Made by a program: the position numbers and the translations under genes
Assembly: GCF_900104445.1 (NCBI RefSeq)
Contig: NZ_FNJI01000003.1
Location: 62,001-126,000 of the forward strand
Length of the DNA: 64,000 nt
DNA from: Desulforhopalus singaporensis
Lineage (GTDB): Bacteria; Desulfobacterota; Desulfobulbia; Desulfobulbales; Desulfocapsaceae
Direction: 5' to 3'
Shown: positions 34,374 to 42,745 of the stretch, one piece after another
Layout: each line of letters opens with the position of its first letter
How positions within the stretch are numbered: position 1 is the stretch's first letter
The notes under the pieces: model-generated
What the model was told of the DNA's origin: nothing
The model's input: the letters and a program-made list of their open reading frames with translations, nothing else
Databases searched by the model: none

Positions 34374-35972
34374 ATGACAGAACAATATAGTGTACAGATT
34401 CTACCCAACGGCCGGAACATCAATGTAAAAGAAGGCCGTACGCTGATGGAGGCGCTCGTTGGTCAATCGATCTTCCTGCGTTCTGACTGCGGCGGACGCG
34501 GAACCTGCGGCAAGTGTGCGGTCAAAATCACGGCAGAAGACGGCTCCGCCGACACCGTGACGTCCTGCAATTACCTGGTTGAAAAGAACATCAGCATCGA
34601 GATTCCCGAAACCTCAATGCTGTCAAGCCACGTGATCAGCAAAGCTCCGGTAAGTTTTCCCGACTCTTTCATAAAGAGAAAAGCGGCTGCGGCAGGAGAA
34701 GACCGATACGGCATCGCTTGCGACCTGGGCACCACCACCATCGCTATCTATCTCTGCAATACAGTAAACGGGGAGATTCTCTCGTCGATGGCGGTAAAAA
34801 ATCCTCAGGCACTCTACGGGGACGACGTAATGAGCCGTATCGGCGCGGTAAACCAGGAAGAAAACAATCTGCAACGGCTCCAGAACCTTGTGGTGAAAGC
34901 CATTGAATGGGGAATAGCTAACCTGCTTAAAAACCAGTCGCTGGAACATGACCGGCTGCATTCGATAACAGTCGTGGGCAATCCCACCATGATGCATATC
35001 CTTGCCGGGGTCGACCCTTCATCCATAGGAACTTTTCCCTATATGCCGGAATTTTTCGACGCGATCACGCGCAGCAGCGCCGAGCTCGGCTTCGGTTTTA
35101 ACGATATTCCGCTGCAGCTCCTGCCACAGATATCAGGCTTTATCGGAGGGGATATCCTCAGCGCGGCGCTGGCGGTCGACTTCGACAGCCAGCCGGAAGG
35201 GACCCTGGTCATCGACCTGGGAACCAACGGAGAGTTGCTGCTCAAAGGCAAGGATAAAATTTATGCCACCTCTTGCGCCACCGGCCCAGCGTTTGAAGGA
35301 GCATCCCTTTCCTGCGGCACCCAGGCCATCCCCGGGGCGATAAACAGAGTATCGATCGACACCCGGACCGAGTTCTGTAACTATTCCATCATCAATCCGA
35401 AAAACAGATCGTCGCTCAAGCCTTTTGGCGTCTGCGGTACCGGCGTCATCAGCGCCGTCGCCGAATTCTGCCGCAAACTCATCATTGAACCGGGCGGAGC
35501 TTTCGTCAAAGACCAGGACATAACCCCTCTCGTGGCCGATGAAGCGGGCAAGATCCGTTATCTTCTCGTCCCCGAGGAGGCCACCCAGGACGGTGGTCCG
35601 GTATACATCAGCCAGAAAGATATCCGCTCGGTACAGCTGGGCAAGGCCGCCCTGATTACCGGTATAGAATTCCTGCTCAAGGCGGCGGGATACGAGCAGG
35701 CGGAAAAAATAATAATCGCCGGGGCATTCGGCACCCATATCGAGAAAGAAGACATGCTGACCCTGGGGATGATTCCGGAGATAGACCCGGAAAAAATAAT
35801 AATCGCCGGCAACTCGGCGGGAGCCGGGGCGGTGATGGTCCTGAGCGATTCCGCCTATCTCGAAAAATCCATTGCCATGGCGGAAACGATCGAGACGGTC
35901 GACCTGGCAACGGATCTGAAATTCCAGGAAGTGTTCGTTGAGAAGCTGAGCTTTCCGTTCATGAAAAACTAG
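34374..35972 (+). CDS. RACo-like corrinoid reductive activator (2Fe-2S plus ASKHA)
   Basis: Protein of 532 residues. The N-terminus is a plant-type 2Fe-2S domain (CGGRGTCGKC with a later Cys in TSCNY). From about residue 115 an ASKHA-type ATPase follows (IACDLGTTTIAIYL; VVGNPTMMHILAG; LVIDLGTNGELLL; CATGPAFEGA; IIAGAFGTHI). This is the architecture of RACo/RamQ-type proteins that use ATP to re-reduce inactivated Co(II) corrinoid proteins. It supports use of MttB-type methyltransferases in this organism. It ends in TAG, with the HD gene in frame five codons later. Confidence 0.92.
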   Translation: MTEQYSVQILPNGRNINVKEGRTLMEALVGQSIFLRSDCGGRGTCGKCAVKITAEDGSADTVTSCNYLVEKNISIEIPETSMLSSHVISKAPVSFPDSFIKRKAAAAGEDRYGIACDLGTTTIAIYLCNTVNGEILSSMAVKNPQALYGDDVMSRIGAVNQEENNLQRLQNLVVKAIEWGIANLLKNQSLEHDRLHSITVVGNPTMMHILAGVDPSSIGTFPYMPEFFDAITRSSAELGFGFNDIPLQLLPQISGFIGGDILSAALAVDFDSQPEGTLVIDLGTNGELLLKGKDKIYATSCATGPAFEGASLSCGTQAIPGAINRVSIDTRTEFCNYSIINPKNRSSLKPFGVCGTGVISAVAEFCRKLIIEPGGAFVKDQDITPLVADEAGKIRYLLVPEEATQDGGPVYISQKDIRSVQLGKAALITGIEFLLKAAGYEQAEKIIIAGAFGTHIEKEDMLTLGMIPEIDPEKIIIAGNSAGAGAVMVLSDSAYLEKSIAMAETIETVDLATDLKFQEVFVEKLSFPFMKN

Positions 35973-35987
35973 ACCGACAGCGCCCCC

Positions 35988-36857
35988 ATGAAGACACCTC
36001 CATCGACCATTTTTCCACACCTTGACCGGGCTGAAACGGCACTCAAGAACAAGATCCGCAGGGAGGAAGCACAATACGGCAGAAACGGCAAGGCGCCGGA
36101 CAGCCTGTGGAACCATGTCCTCAGGGTGGCCCGGCTGGCACAGCGGCTCGGCGTAAGCGAAGGGGTAGACCCCCTGGCGTGCAGACTGGCCGGAATTTTC
36201 CACGATGCCGGAAAGTTCCGCGGAGGCGCCTACCACCATGACGACCGGCCGGAGGAGGAATGGTCGGTCACCACCCTTCGGGAAATCACCGGTAATCTCG
36301 GTTTCGAGCCGTCGCTCATCGAACAGGTGGAGGACGCGATTCTCCAGCTCTACAGAAACGATCCGGAGCCGACTCCGTTGACCCGGATTCTGTTTGACGC
36401 AGACAATCTCGACAAACTCGGCCGCCTGGGGGTTGCCAACTACTTTATCAAGGAAGGTCTTCGCGGCAGAGGGATCTCCGCGTCCATGCTCTACCGGATA
36501 ACCATCGAGCTCACCTACGCGCGGCACGCTCCGCACTGTCTCGCCACCGCGACAGGGCGGCAGATGGCCGCGGCCAGGGCACCGGAAACCAGAGAATTTT
36601 TCAGCTATTTCCTCGATAGCATCAGGCAGGACGGCCTGTATGACTTTATCATCGAAGAAGTCGATTTCAACAATCTCACAATCGATGTCGTAGCACCTCG
36701 TGCCTGTGAATGCGGCAACCCCATAGCGCGGAGAATCTGGGAAATTCCCGGTATAAAATGTTCCGAGATCCACCTTGAACACAGCTGCACCGGATGCAGC
36801 TCGGTTCACGAACTGAAGTTCTGCCGCCCCCGGCTGGCAGGACAGGCTGGCTGCTGA
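35988..36857 (+). CDS. HD-domain phosphohydrolase with C-terminal Cys motif
   Basis: Protein of 289 residues. Residues about 35-170 form an HD domain: His in NHVLRVARLA, the HD pair in IFHDAGKF, and a late Asp in FDADNLDKLG. The C-terminal 70 residues hold CECG, IKCSEI, CTGCSS and a final Cys, a possible zinc or Fe-S site. Such HD proteins occur in corrinoid methyltransferase operons, but their substrate is unknown. It follows RACo by 15 bases and precedes the nucleotidyltransferase by two. Confidence 0.82.
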   Translation: MKTPPSTIFPHLDRAETALKNKIRREEAQYGRNGKAPDSLWNHVLRVARLAQRLGVSEGVDPLACRLAGIFHDAGKFRGGAYHHDDRPEEEWSVTTLREITGNLGFEPSLIEQVEDAILQLYRNDPEPTPLTRILFDADNLDKLGRLGVANYFIKEGLRGRGISASMLYRITIELTYARHAPHCLATATGRQMAAARAPETREFFSYFLDSIRQDGLYDFIIEEVDFNNLTIDVVAPRACECGNPIARRIWEIPGIKCSEIHLEHSCTGCSSVHELKFCRPRLAGQAGC

Positions 36858-36859
36858 AG

Positions 36860-37471
36860 ATGGCCCCCCGTTTGAATTTCCAGGCCGTAATCCTCGGTGC
36901 CGGCAGTTCGTCGCGCATGGGCTGCCCCAAGCAGCTGCTCGAGGTCGACGGTATCACCATGCTCGACCGCACAATCTCAGCGGTACTGCAGGCGGGCCTT
37001 ACCCGCCCCGTTCTGGTTCTTGGCGCCCACCGCAGCAAAATTCTCCAATCGGCAGCCCTTGCGTCCTGCTGCCGGATAATCGTTAACGAACAGTACGAGA
37101 CGGGACAGGCAAGCTCTCTTATAGCCGGCGTAAACGGCTTGCACAGCAGCTGTGATGCCGCCATTTTCCTGCTCTGCGACCAGCCGTTGCTGACAGGCGG
37201 CCTCATTGGCGAACTGGTGGCAGAGTTTGACCGAATCAGGCCTGATATACTCTACCCCCTCTTCCGAAAACAGCGGGGTAATCCCGTTATCCTCGCCAAG
37301 TCGACCTTCCCCAGACTGCTGCAGGCCAGGGGTGACCGCGGAGCGAGATTTCTCTTCAACGCCCCGGACCTCACCATCCACCCCTGCGAGGTAGACGATG
37401 AGGCGGTGATCATCGATGTCGATACCCCTGAAGAATACAGGGCCCTGGTGAACAGCCGGACCATTGTTTAG
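36860..37471 (+). CDS. MocA/MobA-like nucleotidyltransferase
   Basis: Protein of 203 residues with the nucleotidyltransferase signature AVILGAGSSSRMGCPKQLL at the start and LLCDQPLLTGGLI in the middle. This resembles MocA-type CTP:molybdopterin cytidylyltransferases, though related enzymes handle other substrates. No molybdenum hydroxylase is encoded in the window. Start ATG 36860 is chosen because the family begins just before the signature; an earlier in-frame ATG lies inside the HD gene. Last gene of the pyl/corrinoid operon, seven bases from a convergent permease gene. Confidence 0.85.
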   Translation: MAPRLNFQAVILGAGSSSRMGCPKQLLEVDGITMLDRTISAVLQAGLTRPVLVLGAHRSKILQSAALASCCRIIVNEQYETGQASSLIAGVNGLHSSCDAAIFLLCDQPLLTGGLIGELVAEFDRIRPDILYPLFRKQRGNPVILAKSTFPRLLQARGDRGARFLFNAPDLTIHPCEVDDEAVIIDVDTPEEYRALVNSRTIV

Positions 37472-37478
37472 CCATTGT

Positions 37479-38480
37479 TTATCCCGCCGCCTCTTCACCT
37501 GGTGACACCACCAACGCCCCGAACAGGGTGTCGGTCATCCGCACATACCAGGCGGCCGACTGCACCTGTACGATATAGGCCAGTGCAATCACCAGCGCCG
37601 CATTTGCACCCGCTTCACCAAAAACATTGATAGCGATGGCCAGCGCTATGGAGAGATTTCGCATGACCGTGCCGTAGACCAGGGCTATGGAGTCGCCCCG
37701 GCTGAAGAAGAATCTTCCGGCCAGGGTGGAGAGGGTGAAATTAAACAGATAAAGGACCAGGAGAGGCACAAATATCATCAACAGCCGGGCAGGGTTTGCC
37801 ACGATGGTATCAGCCTTGAGCGACATCGCCACAAAAACTATGCCCAGTACGCCAACTGTCGACAGGGCCGGAAAACGGGGAGCGATCCGCTGTTTAAATT
37901 CGGACATCCCATATCTTTTCAGCAACCACTGCCTGGTGACAAACCCCAGCCCCATGGGCAGAAACACGATAATTGCTATCTGCTGCATCACTTGAAAAAA
38001 ATCGACCTCAACCACTGCACCAAGCAGCCAGCTGACATAAAAAGGCGTCGCCAGAGAGCCGAGGGTCAGGCCGATGACCGTCATATTAATCGCCGCTCCC
38101 ATATTGCCTCTGGCAAAACCGGTCCAGGAGATGGTCATCCCGCTGGTCGGCAGCAAAGATGCCAGCAAAAGCCCCAGGGCCATGTAAGGCTGATCGCCAA
38201 AAAACAGTCTTCCCAGATAGTATGCCGCAAAGGGGATAATGGCAAAGTTTATAAACAGTGCGCTTCCCTGAATCCCCGGCTGCAGTCCCTGCCTGAGATG
38301 CTTGATGTTCAGCGTGACCATCATCGGGTAGACCATGAGAAAGGTCAACGGAACTATCAGCACCTTCATGAAAGCCGCCTGTGACCGGTCGATGATGGTG
38401 CCGAACAACAGCCCCGCTATCATGAGTGTTGGAATGGCGTATACGAGATTTTTATTTATCCTGACCAGCAGCTTCCACAT
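37479..38480 (-). CDS. ACR3/bile acid:sodium symporter-like permease
   Basis: Integral membrane protein of 333 residues with about ten predicted helices. It resembles the ACR3-type arsenite permease group within the BASS superfamily (MWKLLVRINKNLVYAIPTLMIAGLLFG start; PLTFLMVYPMMVTLNIKHL). Whether it exports arsenite or another anion cannot be told. GGAGGAAAACAGT before ATG 38480 fixes the start. It follows the DUF302 gene by 34 bases and is likely driven with it by the sigma-54 promoter at 39273-39289. Confidence 0.85.
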   Translation of the reverse strand: MWKLLVRINKNLVYAIPTLMIAGLLFGTIIDRSQAAFMKVLIVPLTFLMVYPMMVTLNIKHLRQGLQPGIQGSALFINFAIIPFAAYYLGRLFFGDQPYMALGLLLASLLPTSGMTISWTGFARGNMGAAINMTVIGLTLGSLATPFYVSWLLGAVVEVDFFQVMQQIAIIVFLPMGLGFVTRQWLLKRYGMSEFKQRIAPRFPALSTVGVLGIVFVAMSLKADTIVANPARLLMIFVPLLVLYLFNFTLSTLAGRFFFSRGDSIALVYGTVMRNLSIALAIAINVFGEAGANAALVIALAYIVQVQSAAWYVRMTDTLFGALVVSPGEEAAG

Positions 38481-38514
38481 ACTGTTTTCCTCCAATATTC
38501 TCTTGATAATCCGG

Positions 38515-38934
38515 CTACTTCCTGGCCTCATCGATCATCGCCCGTATTGTGCCAAACGTCTGCGCCAGCGAATCCGGGAAAGCACTATCATCTTTGACCA
38601 TAGAGGCGATATAGGCAGGGCTGTACCCAAGGTAACGCACCTGGGTCCTGTTGTTTTTCGTAAAGACATGGACAAACTTGGGCATAAGGATCGCCCGTTC
38701 CGGATTGGCGGCAAGACTCTTGTCCGCCTTGGTCGGCTTGCAGATCTGAATCATATGCAGGTCGAAATCCTCCGACACGCTGCCGCCATGGGCCTGGAAT
38801 GTTTTTTTCATATCCATGGTCGCCCTGTTATTGATGACAAAGCCGTTGGATGCGGCAACGGCTGCAAAATCCTCGACGAAGCCGGTTACGCTTTTGTCGC
38901 TCTCAACCGCATAAAGAGTTTCTTCCGGATTCAT
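38515..38934 (-). CDS. DUF302-type protein
   Basis: Protein of 139 residues resembling DUF302 (KSVTGFVEDFAAVAASNGFVI at the start; FDLHMIQICKPTKADKSLAANPERAILMPKFVHVF in the middle, ending in the characteristic Pro-rich acidic strand). DUF302 proteins are often coupled with thiosulfate/sulfur or redox loci, but no activity is established. AAAAGGAAAAG precedes the ATG. Middle gene of a three-gene set with a small Cys/His protein and the ACR3-like permease. Confidence 0.75.
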   Translation of the reverse strand: MNPEETLYAVESDKSVTGFVEDFAAVAASNGFVINNRATMDMKKTFQAHGGSVSEDFDLHMIQICKPTKADKSLAANPERAILMPKFVHVFTKNNRTQVRYLGYSPAYIASMVKDDSAFPDSLAQTFGTIRAMIDEARK

Positions 38935-38978
38935 GATCTTTTCCTTTTCAGTTGTTATTGATAATAAAGAGCGTTTTT

Positions 38979-39155
38979 TTACGACAGACTGTTTTCCTTA
39001 TCCCTCTTGGTCGCAAACCAGATGATGCAGGACGAACGATACCTGCAATAGATATGGGGGTCCCTGCAGGCCAGACACTTCCTGCAAAGCCATACCTTGT
39101 GCTTGTGACATTGATAACTGGTGTCGCGCTCCGGATGTACCGTACATTTTGCCAT
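38979..39155 (-). CDS. Small Cys/His-rich putative zinc-binding protein
   Basis: Protein of 58 residues: seven cysteines and several histidines in a B-box-like arrangement (CTVHPERDTSYQC, CRKCLACRDPHIYC, then SSC), followed by a hydrophobic IIWF. The start at ATG 39155 fits the first conserved residues; a longer frame upstream is not homologous-looking. I take it as a real gene because of this pattern, and because it lies about 107 bases after the likely start point of a sigma-54 promoter. Function unknown. Confidence 0.7.
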   Translation of the reverse strand: MAKCTVHPERDTSYQCHKHKVWLCRKCLACRDPHIYCRYRSSCIIWFATKRDKENSLS

Positions 39156-39272
39156 GATGCGCTCTCTCTTCCGGCCATATGCCGCTTTTTTTCCGGGACA
39201 ATGTCGGCGCAACAGCCTTGTGCTGTTACCGATTACTCGACTCTGTTCATCATCCCTTCCTGCGACAATTAT

Positions 39273-39289
39273 TGCCACAATCGTGCCAG
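39273..39289 (-). promoter_or_regulatory. Sigma-54 promoter for the permease set
   Basis: Leftward CTGGCACGATTGTGGCA: perfect TGGCACG -24 box, GG/GC at the correct offset, -12 box TGGC with one mismatch. It points to the small Cys/His protein, DUF302 and permease genes. The -24 half (CTGGCACGATT) is identical to that of the promoter at 56931-56947. Confidence 0.65.
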
Positions 39290-39381
39290 CAGACACCAAA
39301 AACAGTAACACTATAAAATTACAAAACAATCAACCAGACATTGACGTCATCGAAGATTGTTACTATAGCTAAGTAACAACA

Positions 39382-39393
39382 GGTAACGTTACC
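39382..39393. promoter_or_regulatory. Perfect 12-bp palindrome, candidate activator operator
   Basis: GGTAACGTTACC is a perfect palindrome about 93 bases upstream of the leftward sigma-54 promoter and about 40 bases before the divergent PAS/sigma-54 activator gene. Extra half-sites GTAAC and GGTAAC flank it (about 39372-39402). Position suits both activation of the permease set and autoregulation. Confidence 0.5.
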
Positions 39394-39433
39394 CAGGGTA
39401 ACAGTAATGTTTCACCTGGCAGGGAGGAGTGGG

Positions 39434-40876
39434 ATGTCGCATACCAGGCACGAAAAGTTGAATCATCAGTTTATAAGCCGCATAATCGACTCCATGGCGG
39501 ACGGCGTTTTCACCCTGGACAAAGGCGGCAGGATCGCCTCCTGGAACAGGTCCATGGAAAAAATAAGCGGATACAGTGCCGCGGAAGCGTTGGGCCAGAC
39601 ATGCGCCCTGCTCAACTGCAGCCGCTGTTTCGGCACCAGCTGTCCTGCGGATATCGGCAGGTGCAGGATTTTCGAAAAAGGTTCGTCCGGGGCAAAGGAG
39701 TGTCAGCTGCAGCACAAGAACGGCCACGACGTACCTGTCATCAAACACGCAAGCGTGGTCAGGGGTGATGACGGAGAGATTCTGGGGGTTGTGGAAACCG
39801 TTACCGACATCAGCGAGCTGAACAGAGCCCGCAGGATGGCCGAGGAGGCGTCGCTCAGGCTTGGCGAGATCCACCGCCTCGACAACATCATCGGCAAAAG
39901 CGAACCGATGGTCCAGGCTTTTGAATCAGTCAGGGTGGCGGCGGCAAGCGACGTTTCCGTCCTTATCCAGGGAGAGAGCGGCACCGGCAAAGAACTCATC
40001 GCCGGCGCCATCCATTACAACAGTGACCGCAGGTCCGGGCCGCTGGTGACGGTGAACTGCAGCGCCCTGCCGGAAACCCTGCTGGAAAGCGAGCTTTTCG
40101 GTCATGTCAAGGGCGCCTACACCGGCGCCATACGCTCCCGCACCGGCAGGTTTGAAGAGGCGGCCGACGGTACGGTTTTTTTAGATGAAATCGGTGAGTT
40201 GAGCCCTTTTATCCAGGTCAAGCTCCTGCGGGTTCTTCAGGAGAGAGAGATCGAGCGAATCGGCGAGTCCCAGAAACGAAAAATCAACATTCGCATCGTC
40301 ACCGCCACCCATCAGGATCTGCGGAGCCTGGTGGCTGAAGGGAAATTCAGGGAAGACCTCTACTACCGGCTCAACGTGTTCCCCATAAAAGTTCCTTCCC
40401 TCAGGGAGCGCAAAGAGGATATCCCGCTGCTCACAAGTCACTTTATCCAGATGATGAACCGCAAGACAGGCAAACAAATCGTCGATGCCTCCAGGGAGGT
40501 GATGCGGATATTCATGGATTACCGCTGGCCGGGCAATGTGCGGGAGCTGGAAAACGCCCTTGAACATTCGTTTGTACTCTGCAACCGCGACAGAATAGAA
40601 AAAGAGGACCTCCCCGAACAGCTCAGGTCGGGGGAAGGCAGGAATGCGACAAACGAGTCCGCGTCACTCCGACCGGCTGGTTACCGGCGGAGAAAAGTGT
40701 CGAAAGACCAGCTGCTGACATTGCTTGTCGACTGTAGCTGGAACAAGTCAGAGGTCGCAAGAAGGCTCGGTCTCAGCCACACATCGGTCTGGAAGTATAT
40801 GAAAAAATGGGGTATTCCTCTTGCAAAAAGCGACCCCCGGACACCGCCCGTACAGGATAAGCAACCAGGTTCCTGA
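39434..40876 (+). CDS. Sigma-54 activator with cysteine-rich PAS domain
   Basis: Protein of 480 residues: N-terminal PAS (about 12-130), AAA+ domain with GESGTGKE and GAYTGA, and C-terminal Fis-like HTH (NKSEVARRLGLSHTSVWKYM). Inside the PAS domain are six cysteines at 57, 62, 65, 70, 77 and 90 (NCSRCFGTSC and neighbours), suggesting binding of a metal or Fe-S cluster, or thiol sensing. It has no receiver domain. AGGAG precedes ATG 39434. The divergent permease/DUF302/Cys-His set with its own sigma-54 promoter is the probable target. Confidence 0.92.
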   Translation: MSHTRHEKLNHQFISRIIDSMADGVFTLDKGGRIASWNRSMEKISGYSAAEALGQTCALLNCSRCFGTSCPADIGRCRIFEKGSSGAKECQLQHKNGHDVPVIKHASVVRGDDGEILGVVETVTDISELNRARRMAEEASLRLGEIHRLDNIIGKSEPMVQAFESVRVAAASDVSVLIQGESGTGKELIAGAIHYNSDRRSGPLVTVNCSALPETLLESELFGHVKGAYTGAIRSRTGRFEEAADGTVFLDEIGELSPFIQVKLLRVLQEREIERIGESQKRKINIRIVTATHQDLRSLVAEGKFREDLYYRLNVFPIKVPSLRERKEDIPLLTSHFIQMMNRKTGKQIVDASREVMRIFMDYRWPGNVRELENALEHSFVLCNRDRIEKEDLPEQLRSGEGRNATNESASLRPAGYRRRKVSKDQLLTLLVDCSWNKSEVARRLGLSHTSVWKYMKKWGIPLAKSDPRTPPVQDKQPGS

Positions 40877-40912
40877 ACATTGAGGATTTCTGAGATATGC
40901 GGCCGTCCCGGA

Positions 40913-42265
40913 CTATCCTTCCATGACCGGAGCCCTGTTCAGGGGGCTGCGGGCTGTTCCCGGCCATAAGCGCAACACCCCCAGCACCGCCCGGATGAAC
41001 ACCCATGCCCCGGTTATCCACCAGATCGCGGTAAGGCTCGTCACACCGAGCATATCCATAATAACGATCGCCAGACTTCCGCAGCAGGTGGCCAGCACCA
41101 CCACATTTCGTAAAAACACAAAATCTCCTGTCCCCCAGTGAATCCCGTCGGTGACAAACGCCAGGGCGGCAATCGGCTGAACCATGGCGGAAACCATCCA
41201 GGCAGGAGCGAAAAGGACAAGTCCGGAAGCCGGAACGAGGATGGCGCCGGCCAGGGTTGTACCGGCAGCCATCACCGCCAGTAGCACGCAGCCTATCATG
41301 AAGCTGATCACCGAGACCAGTTTCGCCACCTGTTTTGCCCTGACAAAGCTGCCCGAACCGAAAAAATAACCGACGACGGACTGGGCGGTCACCGCCGACG
41401 CATCAAGAAACAGGTTGGTAAAAATCCAGACCTGCCTGATAGCCTGGTGCGCCGCCCCGGCGTCGGCCCCGAGCCGGGTGGCGGACCGGGTTGCAAGGAG
41501 TAGAAACAGAATCAGCGACCCGGTTCTGACGAACATGTCACGCCCTATGGACATCAGCTTGCGGACGTCATCGGTTGTAACCCGGGTGGTGAATCCCAGC
41601 TGTTTTTTGATCCGTGCAAGACACCAGACCGCCCCCACCCACTGGCTGATGGAACTTGCCAGGGCCGCCCCCTCCACCCCCATCGACGGGAAAGGACCAA
41701 TGCCGAAAATGAGCAGCCAGTCCAGCAGGATATTCATGGTGTTGACACAGACTGCCACCAGTAGCGGCGAGCGCATATCGGCCAGACCGTAAAGAATGCC
41801 AAACGAGGCCATGGTAACCAGCACCGCGGGACCTCCCAGCGCGCGCAGCCTGATATACGCGACACTATACTCCTGCAGCCGGCCACTGCCGCCCATAAGC
41901 GCCGTTATCTCTGAAGCCGTCGAAGATACCAGAAGAGCCATGCACAGACCAATCGCCGCCGCGAGAAATATTGCCAGACTGCCGAACCTCTTAGCCCTGT
42001 CGAAATCATTTCGGCCACCGGCCTGGGACACTTCGGTCTGGCTGCCGACCGCGAGAAAATTAAAAAGCCATAATCCGCTTGTCAGCACGACAGTCCCGAT
42101 ACCGAGCGCCGCCAGCTGTTCGGAGCCGAGCCGGGCGACAAACGCCGTATCGACAAGACCGGTCAGCGGCTCGGCGACCATGGAAAACAGCACCGGAACC
42201 CAGAGCATGAAAAATGACCGCACAGGGTTCCGGGTAAACTGCCGGACGCAGGAAGATGAAGACAT
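40913..42265 (-). CDS. MATE-family multidrug/metabolite exporter
   Basis: Membrane protein of 450 residues with twelve predicted helices in two similar halves, of the MATE/DinF group (VAEPLTGLVDTAFVARLGSEQLAALGIGT is typical of DinF-like members). It uses a cation gradient to export organic compounds. GAGGTATGCA precedes the ATG. It is convergent with the PAS activator gene and divergent from the dehydrogenase/TRAP operon, so it is probably separately transcribed. No substrate can be inferred. Confidence 0.92.
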   Translation of the reverse strand: MSSSSCVRQFTRNPVRSFFMLWVPVLFSMVAEPLTGLVDTAFVARLGSEQLAALGIGTVVLTSGLWLFNFLAVGSQTEVSQAGGRNDFDRAKRFGSLAIFLAAAIGLCMALLVSSTASEITALMGGSGRLQEYSVAYIRLRALGGPAVLVTMASFGILYGLADMRSPLLVAVCVNTMNILLDWLLIFGIGPFPSMGVEGAALASSISQWVGAVWCLARIKKQLGFTTRVTTDDVRKLMSIGRDMFVRTGSLILFLLLATRSATRLGADAGAAHQAIRQVWIFTNLFLDASAVTAQSVVGYFFGSGSFVRAKQVAKLVSVISFMIGCVLLAVMAAGTTLAGAILVPASGLVLFAPAWMVSAMVQPIAALAFVTDGIHWGTGDFVFLRNVVVLATCCGSLAIVIMDMLGVTSLTAIWWITGAWVFIRAVLGVLRLWPGTARSPLNRAPVMEG

Positions 42266-42344
42266 TGCATACCTCGCTAAATAATTCCGGTCCGAATCCG
42301 GCCGGTTTGTATGGTGACTTGGTGCCCTCTGACGCGCACACCAC

Positions 42345-42378
42345 TGTTTTATTTTGACACATGTCTATTTATAAAACA
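42345..42378. promoter_or_regulatory. Two adjoining enhancer-like sites (inverted)
   Basis: TGTTTTATTTTGACACA (42345-42361, plus strand) and TGTTTTATAAATAGACA (42362-42378, minus strand) abut each other in opposite orientation. Both match the pattern TGTTTyATwwTGAsACA derived from comparison with the site at 42433, the second with two mismatches. They look like binding sites for a sigma-54 activator. Confidence 0.5.
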
Positions 42379-42432
42379 GTTGCAGGGTAACCCCGCATGA
42401 CAGATGGTTTTTCGCGACCTGGCACCAAACAC

Positions 42433-42449
42433 TGTTTCATAATGAGACA
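42433..42449 (+). promoter_or_regulatory. Enhancer-like site
   Basis: TGTTTCATAATGAGACA is a near-palindrome with TGT/ACA ends, the form seen for enhancers of GAF-type sigma-54 activators. It lies about 195 bases upstream of the -24 box and shares its pattern with the two sites at 42345-42378. Confidence 0.5.
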
Positions 42450-42641
42450 CTTTTTTCCTTGAAGGGAAGGAGTGAAAAAAACAGCTCAAACGGTTAGATG
42501 CGCTTTTTTTTGCGCTTTTCCGCTACTTCCGGAATCACATATTTTAATCATATATATACAAATAGTTAGATTTTTTTTATGCCGCCGTTTTTCTCCGGTG
42601 TCGCCATGATGGCGGGAGTCATTTTCCCTCTACCATACAGG

Positions 42642-42658
42642 CTGGCACGGATCTCGCT
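42642..42658 (+). promoter_or_regulatory. Sigma-54 promoter of the dehydrogenase/TRAP operon
   Basis: CTGGCACGGATCTCGCT: perfect TGGCACG -24 box and GG/GC at the correct offset; the -12 box is TCGC instead of TTGC. It gives a leader of about 75 bases to GTG 42746. Confidence 0.65.
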
Positions 42659-42745
42659 AGACAAGTGCAGACAGACAACGGGTAGCGGCACCTGCTCCAA
42701 CACAGGCAAGCTCTACCGTCAGATTAATTTCCTGGAGGATTATTC

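Larger units (their letters stand above)
42266..42745. other. Upstream regulatory region of the dehydrogenase/TRAP operon
   Basis: AT-rich gap of 480 bases. It holds three related 17-bp activator-type sites, a perfect 13-bp palindrome (CGCCATGATGGCG, 42602-42614) and a -24/-12 promoter, each in order towards the GTG start at 42746. I see no gene. Confidence 0.7.

Noticed and set aside
35133-36809. Long open frame on the minus strand opposite RACo and the HD gene
   Set aside because: It is antisense to two well-supported genes, has no family resemblance and follows codon-position bias of the real genes.
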